Source of the DNA: Rhodobacteraceae bacterium DSL-40
GTDB lineage: Bacteria; Pseudomonadota; Alphaproteobacteria; Rhodobacterales; Rhodobacteraceae
NCBI GenBank assembly: GCA_003258405.1
Contig: QKPN01000009.1
Span: 1-64,000, forward strand
DNA length: 64,000 nt
Direction: 5' to 3'
Below are positions 1 to 8,659 of the stretch, piece by piece. Positions within the stretch are counted from its first letter, which is position 1; each line of letters begins with the position of its first letter. The notes beneath the pieces are model-generated. The model was not told where the DNA came from. It was given only the letters and a program-made list of their open reading frames with translations, and searched no databases. Made by a program: the position numbers and the translations under genes.

Positions 1-40
1 GCCACAGAGAATTACCGTGACAGTGCCGCCGTCCCCACGC

Positions 41-781
41 TCAGGCGGGCTGGTTCGAATACACCAGGGCCTCGCTTTCGGCAGCGTCCTCGGCGAAGCA
101 ATAGCCGTCGCCATGAACCGTCACGATCCAGCGCGGATTCTTGGGGTCCGGCTCGATCCGCTTTCGCAATCGGGCGACGAGGACGTCGATCGCCCGATCC
201 TCGTAGGACCAGTCGCGCCCGAAAACCCCCGGCGTCAGGCGCTTGCGCTCCAGCACCTGGCCGGCGTGGGTCAGGAAGATCGCCAGGAGTCTGGTCTCCG
301 ATGGGCTGAGGCGCTGTGTCCCGCTGGCGGTCTGCAACTGCCGTGTCGCCGGCCGCAAGCAGAAGGGGCCGTGCTGGATCGGGCTGCCCATCGCCGCCTG
401 CAGCACCCGCCGGTCGGTGACCAGAAGGTTGCGGATCCGCACACGGATCTCGTTGGCGTTGAATGGTTTCGAGATGTAGTCCACCGCGCCGAGGCCCAGA
501 CCCAGCATGCGGTCGTGCTCGTCGCCCATCACCGACAGCACGATGATAGGGCAGTCGCAGCTTTCCTGGATGCGCCGGATCAGCACGAGGCCGTCGCCGT
601 CCGGCAACCGCCGGTCCAGCAGCACCAGATCCCACCAGGCATTGCGCAGCGCCGCCTTGGCCTCGTCCGAGGACCGGGCCTCGCCGACCTGGTGGCCGGC
701 CTCGGTTAGCAGGCCCCGCAGCATCGCACGGGTCACGGCGTCATCGTCGACGATCAGGATGCGGTTGCGCTCGCGGGTCAT
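41..781 (-). CDS. OmpR/TorR-family response regulator of the ddh-type locus
   Basis: Predicted DNA-binding regulator of 246 aa. The N-terminal receiver domain has an acidic pocket (DDD at 12-14), phosphoacceptor Asp56 in DLVLLD and the conserved Lys105 in SKPF. A C-terminal winged-helix domain follows, with the OmpR-type ending IVTVHGDGYCF. The ATG at 781 is chosen because it overlaps the stop of the upstream kinase gene as ATGA, and the reading frame before it gives no receiver sequence. It is translationally coupled to the hybrid kinase and divergent from the molybdoenzyme operon at 3369, so it most likely controls that operon. The pairing resembles the TorS/TorR and DorS/DorR systems of other DMSO-reductase-family enzymes. 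The inducer cannot be read from the sequence. Confidence 0.9.
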   Translation of the reverse strand: MTRERNRILIVDDDAVTRAMLRGLLTEAGHQVGEARSSDEAKAALRNAWWDLVLLDRRLPDGDGLVLIRRIQESCDCPIIVLSVMGDEHDRMLGLGLGAVDYISKPFNANEIRVRIRNLLVTDRRVLQAAMGSPIQHGPFCLRPATRQLQTASGTQRLSPSETRLLAIFLTHAGQVLERKRLTPGVFGRDWSYEDRAIDVLVARLRKRIEPDPKNPRWIVTVHGDGYCFAEDAAESEALVYSNQPA

Positions 782-3114
782 GGCAGCGCCTGCGTCTCGG
801 CGAGCCGCAGCGCCCGCGCGGGTGCTGCGGCCAGTATCGGCATCAGCCGGTGCTGCCACAGCGTGAATTCGGGCGGCTGCAGGCCGCAGCGGCAGCTGGC
901 TTCGAACCCCTTCAGCGCCTCGGCGATATCGGCAAAGCCCAGAGCGGCGCAGCTGCCGGCCAGTCGGTGCGCGATCTGGGCGGCTTCGGCTGGATTGCGC
1001 GCGTCGAGCGCGGCAACGAAGGCGGAATGGTCGCTATCCCACTGATTTTCAAAGGCGTCGACCATGGCCCTGACGATGCCGGGAGATACCCCCTCGAGCC
1101 AGGGACCCGGCGGCGCGCCTGCCTTGGCATTCTCTTCGCGCAACGCCTTGCGCAGTGCATCGGCATTGGCCGGCTTGGCGATGATAGCGTCAAACTGTGC
1201 AACGCCGCCGCCTTGCGCGGCGATCAGCTCGGCATTGGCGGTGAGCGCGACGGCGCGCGTGCCGCTGTGGATCTTGCCGCGGCGACGCAATTCGGCCAGC
1301 AGGTCCACCCCGTCGCCATCGGAGAGGTGGTAGTCGAGGACGAAGAGGTCGAAGTCCTGCCGGTCAGCCAGCGCCAGCGCCGCCCGCATGGTGCCGGCCT
1401 GGCTTGCCTCGATGCCCAGCCGGCGCAGATGTTCGAGCGTGACGAAGAGGCTGACCGTGTCGTCGTCGACGGCGAGGCAGCGCAGCGCGCCCGGTGTTTC
1501 GGCCTGCGCGAGGCTGGAGGCAGGAAGGCGAGCGGTTGGGCTGGGCGCCTTTGCCACGGCCAACGGCAGCTCGACCCAGAAGGTGGCTCCGCCCCTGTGG
1601 CCGGCCATGCCGATGCTGCCGCCCATCGCCGTGACCAACCGGCGCGAGATGGCAAGGCCGAGGCCAGATCCCGACGTGGCGCCGCGGCCAGGCGTGACGG
1701 CGCCGAAGGGTTCGAACAGTGTTTTGGCGACTTCCGGGGCGACGCCCGGACCATCGTCGGCCACCTCGAAGCGCAGCAGGGCGGGGGGGCCGGCCCGCCT
1801 GCCGACTGTCAGCGTCACGGCGCCGCGGCTGTAGCGCACCGCGTTGGAGACCAGATTGGTGAGGACCTGCTGGGTCATCTCCCAATCAATCTCGACCCCC
1901 TTTGGCAGCCGTGCCGAGCGTTTCAGGTGAAAGTCGACCCCGGCATTCTGTGCCAGGGTGGCGGCAAAGCCCCGGTAGTCGCTGAGCGCCGCATGCAGAT
2001 TGATCGGCCGGGTCGTCGGCGTGGGCGGGCGGGCTTCGAGGCGCGAATAGTCCAGAACCTTGTTCAGGGTCTGTAGGAGGTGCCGGCCGGCGACTTCGAT
2101 GGCATCGAGATAGCCGTCAAATTCGTCCGGCCCGGCGTCGTGCAGCAATTCGGTGGCGCCGAGGACCCCGTGCAGGGGGGTCCGGATCTCGTGGCTCATG
2201 GTGGCCAGAAACTGCGACATCGCCCGCTGCGCCCGCTGCGCCTCGTCGGTGGCGCGCCGGTGTTCGGTCACGTCGTGCAGGATCGCGACATAGCCCAGGC
2301 GCATGTTCTCGACCGAATCGTGCAGCTGCCGGACACGCAGATCGAAACAAAGGCGGCCAAGGCGGGTGTCGAGCCAGAGTGCGTCCACCCCCTCGGGTCG
2401 GTCGGGGTTCCAGAGGTCGAGACCGCTCAGCGCCTCTTCCAGCGGGAGGCGGCGCGTCCGCATGGCGCTGAGATAGACGATCTCGCCGGCTGCCGCCTCG
2501 CCCACGAAAAGCTCGGCCGCCGCCTGGTTGCCGGTGATCAGCCGACGCTCCCGGTCCAGGAGGAAAGCCGGATCGCGCAGGCTTTCGAACACCGAGAAAT
2601 AGCGGTCCTTTTCCAGCGTCACGGCGCGGTTGCGGGCCTGCAGGTCGCGCAGGCGCACGTCGGCGCTGACGTCCGCCCAGGCGGCAGCGATGCTGAGCTC
2701 GGCCAGATCGAAGAAGCCGCGCACCTGGTCTCGGGCCAGCGCCTTGTCGGCATCGCCGCCGGCCGGGCCAAGCACTTCGAGATAGAGCTCGCGAAAGTGC
2801 TTCAAGAAACCCAGGTAGAGCTGCAGTGTCGCGCCGTAGCCGCGGTGCCGCTCGGCCACCTCGCGCATCCGGACGAAGCGGGGATCGGCCGCGTAGTTGA
2901 CCTGCGCCTTCGGTTCCGCCGAAGCAGTCTCGGCGCGAGGCAGGTATTCGGCCAGCCCCTCGTTGACCGAGGCGACGGCCTCGACCCAGGCCGCGCGGAT
3001 CGTCGTGGTGTAGCGCGCGTAGCCGGTGGCCTTGGCGCAGGCGATCGCAGCATCAACGAGGGCGCTGCTGCGCCGCTCGAAAAATTGCGAGACGTCCTCC
3101 CGTCCGTGCATCAT
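778..3114 (-). CDS. Hybrid sensor histidine kinase without membrane segments
   Basis: A 778-aa phosphorelay kinase. Domains in order are an N-terminal helical region, a PAS-like region (about 170-285), HisKA with the H-box SHEIRTPLHG (His near 308), a HATPase domain (DDGPG and GSGLGLAI motifs), a receiver (DYHLSDGDG) and a C-terminal HPt domain (AHRLAGS). I see no signal peptide or membrane-spanning segment, so sensing is probably cytoplasmic or through a partner, unlike periplasmic-loop TorS. I chose the ATG pair at 3114/3111; the frame extends to a TTG at 3195 without a convincing ribosome site. It overlaps the response regulator gene by 4 bp and is divergent from ddhA, with about 250 bp between them. 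Confidence 0.88.
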   Translation of the reverse strand: MMHGREDVSQFFERRSSALVDAAIACAKATGYARYTTTIRAAWVEAVASVNEGLAEYLPRAETASAEPKAQVNYAADPRFVRMREVAERHRGYGATLQLYLGFLKHFRELYLEVLGPAGGDADKALARDQVRGFFDLAELSIAAAWADVSADVRLRDLQARNRAVTLEKDRYFSVFESLRDPAFLLDRERRLITGNQAAAELFVGEAAAGEIVYLSAMRTRRLPLEEALSGLDLWNPDRPEGVDALWLDTRLGRLCFDLRVRQLHDSVENMRLGYVAILHDVTEHRRATDEAQRAQRAMSQFLATMSHEIRTPLHGVLGATELLHDAGPDEFDGYLDAIEVAGRHLLQTLNKVLDYSRLEARPPTPTTRPINLHAALSDYRGFAATLAQNAGVDFHLKRSARLPKGVEIDWEMTQQVLTNLVSNAVRYSRGAVTLTVGRRAGPPALLRFEVADDGPGVAPEVAKTLFEPFGAVTPGRGATSGSGLGLAISRRLVTAMGGSIGMAGHRGGATFWVELPLAVAKAPSPTARLPASSLAQAETPGALRCLAVDDDTVSLFVTLEHLRRLGIEASQAGTMRAALALADRQDFDLFVLDYHLSDGDGVDLLAELRRRGKIHSGTRAVALTANAELIAAQGGGVAQFDAIIAKPANADALRKALREENAKAGAPPGPWLEGVSPGIVRAMVDAFENQWDSDHSAFVAALDARNPAEAAQIAHRLAGSCAALGFADIAEALKGFEASCRCGLQPPEFTLWQHRLMPILAAAPARALRLAETQALP

Positions 3115-3210
3115 TTTTTTCCCGGCCGGCAACGACAGCCAAGCTCCAAGGCTCCTTTTGTCCTGACGATAGGCGTTGAGCAGGCGGCGCGGCAAGCGCG
3201 CAGGGCAAAA

Positions 3211-3250
3211 CTGTTACAAACCGCCTACAAACTAATACATCACCTCAAAC
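3211..3250 (+). promoter_or_regulatory. Candidate regulator-binding direct repeats upstream of ddhA
   Basis: TACAAAC occurs at 3215-3221 and again at 3226-3232, exactly 11 bp apart, and a weaker copy CTCAAAC lies at 3244-3250. Tandem heptamers one helical turn apart are the usual form of OmpR-family binding sites. The region lies between the kinase/regulator pair and the molybdoenzyme operon. That the adjacent regulator binds here is an inference. I cannot assign a definite -10/-35 promoter. Confidence 0.4.
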
Positions 3251-3368
3251 ACCGGGGCCCTTCCGCCGTTCTAGGCTGCCTGAAGACTAAACAACAGGCC
3301 GCGGCAGCGCCGGCAGGACCATCCCGCCCGAGGATGAAACCGGCGATGCACGCGGCGAGGGAGGGAAC

Positions 3369-6101
3369 ATGCTTCGTTGGACACGCCGTGAACTCATGAA
3401 GCGTGCGTCGCTGGCAGGAGCCGGCCTTTTCGCCGCGAACCGCGGCTGGGCGCTGAACAGGCTGGAGCCGATCGGCGAAACGCTGACGGAAGAGTATCCC
3501 TACCGCGACTGGGAGGATCTCTACCGCAACGAATTCACCTGGGACAAGATCGGCAAGGCGGCCCATTGCATCAACTGCCTCGGTAACTGCGCCTTCGACA
3601 TCTATGTCAAGGACGGCATCGTCATCCGCGAAGAGCAGCTGGCGAAGTATCCGCAGATCAACTCGGCGATACCGGATGCCAACCCGCGCGGCTGCCAGAA
3701 GGGCTCGGTCCATTCCACCTCGATGTACGAGGCTGACCGCCTGCGCTACCCGATGAAGCGCGCCGGCGAGCGTGGCGAGGGCAAGTGGCAGCGGATCAGC
3801 TGGGATCAGGCAACCGAGGAGATCGCCGACAAGGTCATCGACATCTACGAGAAATACGGTCCCGGCAAGCTGATGACGCATACCGGCTCGGGCAACCAGT
3901 CGATGGTTCGGCTGGCAGCGCCCTACCGCTTCGCCTCGCTGGTCGGCGGCGTGCAGCTCGATATCTTCACCGATGTGGGTGACCTCAATACCGGCGCGCA
4001 TCTGGCCTATGGCAACGCGCTGGAAAGCTTCACCTCGGACGCCTGGTTCGGCGCCGACTACATCATGATGCTACTGTTCAATCCGAACGTCACGCGTATC
4101 CCGGACGCCCATTTCATCTGGGAAGCCAAGTGGAACGGCGCGCGGGTGGTCTCGGTGGCGCCAGATTACAATCCCTCGTCGATTCACGCCGATCTGTGGC
4201 TGCCGGTCAAGCAGGGCGCCGATCCGTTCCTGGCCATGTCGATGGTGAACGTCATCATCGAGGGCAAGCTCTACAACGAAGCCTTCATGAAGGAGCAGAC
4301 CGACCTGCCGATCCTGGTCCGCACCGATACCGGCATGCTGCTACGCGAGGCCGATGTCGAGGAGGACGGCTCGGCCGAGGTGTTCTACCACTGGGATGCA
4401 AAGACCGGGAAGCCGGTCAAGGTGAAGGGCTCGATGGGGTCGGAGGACAAGACCCTCAAGCTTGGCGAGGTCGATCCTGCCCTCGAAGGCACCTTCATGG
4501 TCGGCGAGATCCCCGTCACCACCGTCTTCGAGATGGTGAAGGCCGAAGCGGCAAAGTTCCCGCCCGAGGAGACCGCCTCGGTCACCGGCGTCGGCGCCAA
4601 GGTGGTCCGCGCCGAAGCCGAGACCTTCGCGAAGGCCAAGAAGGCGCTGTTGATGACCGGCTTCAACGTCGGGCGCTATTCGAATGGCATCTACACCAGC
4701 TGGGCGCTGACCCTGATGCTGGCGCTGACCGGGCACGGTGGCAAGACCGGCGGCCTCGACACCTCGTGGATCGAGTGGAATCAGCCGAAATGGCTGGAGC
4801 TGGCGCTGGCCGACTTCAAGAAGTTCCCGCGGCTGGAGGCGGGCGGTTTGGGCGAGTTCGTTCGCGGCGGGATGATGGAGCAATCCCGGGCGCATTACGA
4901 CAATGCGAAGCTCAAGGCCCGCACCGGCTTCGACCTCGACGAATTGCAGGAGATGATCGACGAGTCGATCAACGAGGGCTGGATGCCCTACTTCGGTGAC
5001 ATGAAGGGACTGATCTCGATCGCCGACAACAAGTTCCGCCGCAACAAGGGCGCAGAAGCCTACCGCGAGAGGATCCTCGCCGAGGTCGAGGAACTGTTCG
5101 TCGACATCAACATCCGCATGGACTCGACCGCGCAATGGGCGGACTACCTTCTGCCGGCGGCGTCCCATTACGAGGCCTGGGACCTGCGCTCCGTCGCCTT
5201 CCACCGTTTCGTCAACGTGTTCTCCAGACCCGTGGAGCCGATCGGCGAGGCGAAATCGGACTGGGAGATCATGGAGCTTCTGACCCTGAAGATCCAGGAA
5301 CGCGCCAAGGCGCGCGGCATCAGCAAGTACCAGGACGGCGACGTCACACGCGACTTCGACACCATCCATGACGACTACACCATGGGCGGCACGCTGATGA
5401 CCGACTACGATGCCACCAAATGGCTCGTCGAGAATGGCCCCGAGTTCAACGGAGCCACGCTGGAGGAAGGGGTCGAGCGCGGCTTCTTCGTGATGGGCGA
5501 GGCCGCGGGGCCAACCCATCCGCTGAAGCCGGACGAGCCTTACCATGCCTTCGTCGGCCAGACCGAGGGCAAGGAGCCTTACAAGACGATGACAGGGCGG
5601 ATCACGTTCTTCGTCGATCACCCCCGCTTCGTGAAACTGGGCGCCACGGTGCCGACCGCGCGCCACCATGCCGGCAGGGATGCATCGAACTATCCGCTGC
5701 AGTTCTTCTCGCCGCATACCCGCTGGGGTATCCATTCGAACTGGCGCAGCAACAAGTTCATGATGCGCCTGCAACGGGGCGAGCCAAATATCTACATCAA
5801 CCCCAATCTGGCGGCGGCCAAGGGCATCAAGGACGGCGCGCAGGTTCGGGTCTTCAACGAGATCAGCGACTTCTACGCGCAGGCCAAGTTCTATCCCAGC
5901 CTGCCCGGCGACACGATCATGATGGAGCATGGCTGGGAACCGCACCAGTTCCCGAACTGGCGCCCGATGAATGCCTGCATGGCGACCCTGCTGCAGCCGC
6001 TCGAGCTGGTCGGGGGCTGGGGGCACCTGAATTTCGCGCTCTGGCACTGGAACGCCAACCAGCTTGCACACGAGAACAGCGTCGACATCGAAGCCGTGTG
6101 A
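3369..6101 (+). CDS. ddhA: Type II DMSO-reductase-family molybdoenzyme alpha subunit, probable dimethylsulfide dehydrogenase DdhA
   Basis: Catalytic subunit of 910 aa carrying a bis-molybdopterin guanine dinucleotide cofactor and one [4Fe-4S] cluster, acting in the periplasm. The N-terminus is a twin-arginine signal (TRRELMKRA then a hydrophobic stretch). The FS0 cluster ligands fit the type II pattern of one His and three Cys (His66, Cys70, Cys74, Cys109). Asp224 in SDAW lies where type II enzymes place the Asp ligand of Mo. AGGGAGGG precedes the ATG. The A-B-D-C gene order is shared by the ddh, ser and clr operons. From memory, the lengths match Rhodovulum DdhA (910) and DdhB (325). Selenate, chlorate or hydrocarbon substrates remain possible, but DMS oxidation fits best with a cytochrome c2 gene nearby and this type of organism. 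Confidence 0.82.
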   Translation: MLRWTRRELMKRASLAGAGLFAANRGWALNRLEPIGETLTEEYPYRDWEDLYRNEFTWDKIGKAAHCINCLGNCAFDIYVKDGIVIREEQLAKYPQINSAIPDANPRGCQKGSVHSTSMYEADRLRYPMKRAGERGEGKWQRISWDQATEEIADKVIDIYEKYGPGKLMTHTGSGNQSMVRLAAPYRFASLVGGVQLDIFTDVGDLNTGAHLAYGNALESFTSDAWFGADYIMMLLFNPNVTRIPDAHFIWEAKWNGARVVSVAPDYNPSSIHADLWLPVKQGADPFLAMSMVNVIIEGKLYNEAFMKEQTDLPILVRTDTGMLLREADVEEDGSAEVFYHWDAKTGKPVKVKGSMGSEDKTLKLGEVDPALEGTFMVGEIPVTTVFEMVKAEAAKFPPEETASVTGVGAKVVRAEAETFAKAKKALLMTGFNVGRYSNGIYTSWALTLMLALTGHGGKTGGLDTSWIEWNQPKWLELALADFKKFPRLEAGGLGEFVRGGMMEQSRAHYDNAKLKARTGFDLDELQEMIDESINEGWMPYFGDMKGLISIADNKFRRNKGAEAYRERILAEVEELFVDINIRMDSTAQWADYLLPAASHYEAWDLRSVAFHRFVNVFSRPVEPIGEAKSDWEIMELLTLKIQERAKARGISKYQDGDVTRDFDTIHDDYTMGGTLMTDYDATKWLVENGPEFNGATLEEGVERGFFVMGEAAGPTHPLKPDEPYHAFVGQTEGKEPYKTMTGRITFFVDHPRFVKLGATVPTARHHAGRDASNYPLQFFSPHTRWGIHSNWRSNKFMMRLQRGEPNIYINPNLAAAKGIKDGAQVRVFNEISDFYAQAKFYPSLPGDTIMMEHGWEPHQFPNWRPMNACMATLLQPLELVGGWGHLNFALWHWNANQLAHENSVDIEAV

Positions 6102-6129
6102 GCCGGCGACAGGAATTGGGAGACCTCCA

Positions 6130-7107
6130 ATGGTCAAACGTCAACTCAGCATGGTCCTCGACCTGAACAAGTGCATCGGCTGCCAGACCTGCACCTCGGC
6201 CTGCAAGCTCATGTGGACCAACCGCAACGGCCGCGAATACATGTACTGGAACAACGTCGAGACGCATCCGGGACAGGGCTATCCGCGAAACTACCAGAAT
6301 TCGGGGGGCGGCTTCGACGAGGACGGGGCGCTGAAGATCGGCATCACGCCCTCGGCCGAGGACTACGGCATCCCCTGGGAATACAACTACGATCAGGCGC
6401 TGATGACCGGGACGGACCCCTGGCTGCGGCCCAACGTCAAGCCCACCTGGGGTGCCAACTGGGACGAGGACGAGGGCCGGGGCGAATATCCCAACAGCTA
6501 CTATTTCTACCTGCCGCGCCTCTGCAACCACTGCGCCAACCCGGCCTGCCTTGCCGCCTGCTCGCGCAACGCCATCTACAAGCGGCAGGAGGATGGCATC
6601 GTCCTGATCGACCAGGAACGCTGCCGCGGTTATCGCTACTGCGTCACCGCCTGCCCCTACAAGAAGGTCTATTTCAACGAGCAGATCTCGAAATCCGAGA
6701 AATGCATCTTCTGCTATCCGCGGATCGAGAAGGGCCTGCCGACGGCCTGTGCCAAGCAATGCGTCGGCCGGATCCGCTGGATCGGCTACCGCGACGACGA
6801 GGCCGGGCCGATCCACCTTCTGGTCGAGAAATACAAGGTGGCGATCCCGCTGCATCCAGAATTCGGCACCCAGCCGAACGTCTTCTACGTGCCGCCGATG
6901 GCACCACCGCGGATCGACAGCGAGGGCGAGCCAACCGAGGAAACCCGGGTGCCGCTGGACTACCTGAAAAGCCTCTTCGGCGAGGCGGTCGTCGGGTCAC
7001 TGGCGACGCTCAAGACGGAACGCGCCAAGAAGCAGGCCGGCACCGACAGCGAGCTGATGGATACCCTGATCGGCTATCGCCACGCCGAAATGTTCAAGCT
7101 GAGCTAG
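6130..7107 (+). CDS. ddhB: Iron-sulfur beta subunit DdhB (four Fe-S clusters)
   Basis: A 325-aa NarH-type electron-transfer subunit that carries electrons from the alpha subunit to the haem subunit. Four Cys groups are visible: CIGCQTCTSAC (Cys15, 18, 21, 25), CNHCANPACLAAC, CRGYRYCVTACPYKK and CIFCYPRIEKGLPTAC. In the third group a Tyr sits where a fourth Cys would be, as with the Trp of NarH, so one cluster is probably [3Fe-4S]. It has no signal peptide, in line with co-export on the Tat signal of the alpha subunit. The ATG at 6130 follows GGGAG, 28 bp after the ddhA stop. The upstream in-frame ATG at 6064 lies inside ddhA. Confidence 0.88.
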   Translation: MVKRQLSMVLDLNKCIGCQTCTSACKLMWTNRNGREYMYWNNVETHPGQGYPRNYQNSGGGFDEDGALKIGITPSAEDYGIPWEYNYDQALMTGTDPWLRPNVKPTWGANWDEDEGRGEYPNSYYFYLPRLCNHCANPACLAACSRNAIYKRQEDGIVLIDQERCRGYRYCVTACPYKKVYFNEQISKSEKCIFCYPRIEKGLPTACAKQCVGRIRWIGYRDDEAGPIHLLVEKYKVAIPLHPEFGTQPNVFYVPPMAPPRIDSEGEPTEETRVPLDYLKSLFGEAVVGSLATLKTERAKKQAGTDSELMDTLIGYRHAEMFKLS

Positions 7108-7110
7108 GCG

Positions 7111-7863
7111 ATGTCAGTTCTCACCCGCCCCCCGCTGCCGCATGGCGAAAGCGCCGAAAGGGCGCAGGCCAAGGAGTCGCTCTGGCGCCTCGCCGCCCTG
7201 GCCTTCGGCCACCCGATCGAGCCGTTCCAGGACGCGCTCGTGGATGGCAGCTTCCACGCCGCCTTCGATACCGCCTGGACCCAGCTCACCGGCCGACCCT
7301 GGCCGCGCGAGGCGCCATCCGAAAGCTTCGCCGCGCTGGAGGCTGGCTACATCGCGGCCTTCGAGCATGGCCCCGGCGGCAAGCGCCTGACCTCTCTTCT
7401 GGCTGGCGAGCACGAGGAGATCCTGGGCGGTCTGGCCCGCCCCACCTTCATGCTGAACACCGCCGCCTTCTACCGCCATTTCGGTCTGCAACAGGCCACC
7501 GGTGACGAAGGCAAGGTGGACGAGCCCGACCACCTCGCCTGCCTTCTCGAGTTCATGGCCGTCCTCGCCCATCTCGAAGCCCGGGCAATTGCCGAGGCCC
7601 GGGACCCCGCCCCGCTGCGCCGGGCGCAGCGGGATTTCCTCGCCCGCTACATCGAGCCGCTGCTGGCGCTGGTCGGCGCCGCGATCCACAGGCCCGCCGG
7701 CCGGGTGCTCGATGCCACGCTCGCCCGCCTGATCCGCGACCTGCACGAGCTGGCGCGCGTCCAGATCGCCGAGCTTGAAGCCCGCGTTGGCCCCTACCGC
7801 TCGGCCACGGACCGCGAGCAGAGCTCCGTCCCGCAAGCGGCCAACACAAATCTCTGGGGTTAG
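7111..7863 (+). CDS. ddhD: TorD/NarJ-family assembly chaperone DdhD
   Basis: A 250-aa all-helical cytoplasmic protein of the molybdoenzyme chaperone type. It would hold the alpha subunit during cofactor insertion and before Tat export, and would not be part of the mature enzyme. Its central segment EPDHLACLLEFMAVLAHLEA is the characteristic helix of the family. It starts 3 bp after the ddhB stop (TAG GCG ATG), so it is translated from the same mRNA. Its place between the B and C genes is that of SerD, ClrD and DdhD. Confidence 0.85.
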   Translation: MSVLTRPPLPHGESAERAQAKESLWRLAALAFGHPIEPFQDALVDGSFHAAFDTAWTQLTGRPWPREAPSESFAALEAGYIAAFEHGPGGKRLTSLLAGEHEEILGGLARPTFMLNTAAFYRHFGLQQATGDEGKVDEPDHLACLLEFMAVLAHLEARAIAEARDPAPLRRAQRDFLARYIEPLLALVGAAIHRPAGRVLDATLARLIRDLHELARVQIAELEARVGPYRSATDREQSSVPQAANTNLWG

Positions 7864-7872
7864 GAGGAGACC

Positions 7873-8658
7873 ATGCCCGGACTTAGGATTTCCGTGATCG
7901 CCGCAGCGCTTCTGGCGGCCCAGCCTCTCGCCGCCCAGAGCTTGAACGAAGGTAATATCAAGCTGATCGAGCCCGGCGACACGGTGCCCGTCACCAAGAT
8001 CCCCGACAAGATCTTCCTGCGCACCATCAACGATCCCGACGACATCATCTGGATGCGGGTGCCGGAATACCGCGTCGACATGGCGCTGGCGCCGCCGGTC
8101 CATCCCTCGGTCGAGATCCGCTACAGCGAAGACTATCCGCAACAGAACCTGGTCTTCCAGCTCGCCCGGACCTCGGACCGCTTCTACGTCCGCCTCCGCT
8201 GGGCCGATCCGACCAAGAACATCTCGACCGAGCGCGACAAGTTCCGTGACGGCGCGGCCATCGAGTTCTCGGACAATGACGAGTACACGTCCTACATGAT
8301 GGGGGACTCTCCGGAAAGCGCGGTCAACATCTGGTATTGGCACCCCGACGACAACCATGTGGAATCGCTCGCCGCCGGCGGCCCGGGCAGCATCACCCGG
8401 CTCGATGAGCAGCCCGTCACCGGGGGCAGCGCCTATACCACCGGCTCCAACCCCGACGACAGCGAATGGATCGTGGTGATGTCGCGGCCCCTGAAGGACG
8501 AGGGTCAGTATCAGGTCAGCTTCGACCGCGACACGATCCCGGTGGCCTTCGCCATCTGGCAGGGCGCCGACAAGCAGCGCGACGGGCTGAAGCTGGTCTC
8601 GGCGGACTGGATCATCGCCGACATGAAGCCCCCGGCGCCGCCGGCGGTGGGGAACTGA
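7873..8658 (+). CDS. ddhC: Haem b gamma subunit DdhC, periplasmic
   Basis: A 261-aa subunit of the ethylbenzene dehydrogenase/DMS dehydrogenase gamma family. It holds one haem b and passes electrons to a soluble cytochrome. A Sec-type signal peptide ends near AAQPLAAQS. The rest is a beta-rich domain with family features such as FYVRLRWADPT and the segment MMGDSPESAVNIWYWHP. Family members ligate haem through Met and Lys; several of each are present and I cannot assign them. A strong AGGAGGAG ribosome site precedes the ATG at 7873, 9 bp after the ddhD stop. Confidence 0.85.
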   Translation: MPGLRISVIAAALLAAQPLAAQSLNEGNIKLIEPGDTVPVTKIPDKIFLRTINDPDDIIWMRVPEYRVDMALAPPVHPSVEIRYSEDYPQQNLVFQLARTSDRFYVRLRWADPTKNISTERDKFRDGAAIEFSDNDEYTSYMMGDSPESAVNIWYWHPDDNHVESLAAGGPGSITRLDEQPVTGGSAYTTGSNPDDSEWIVVMSRPLKDEGQYQVSFDRDTIPVAFAIWQGADKQRDGLKLVSADWIIADMKPPAPPAVGN

Positions 8659-8659
8659 C

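Noticed and set aside
4341-6137. Long minus-strand open frame opposite ddhA (598 codons)
   Set aside because: It is antisense to a clear molybdoenzyme gene, has no family match, and its composition is what high-GC third positions give on the opposite strand.
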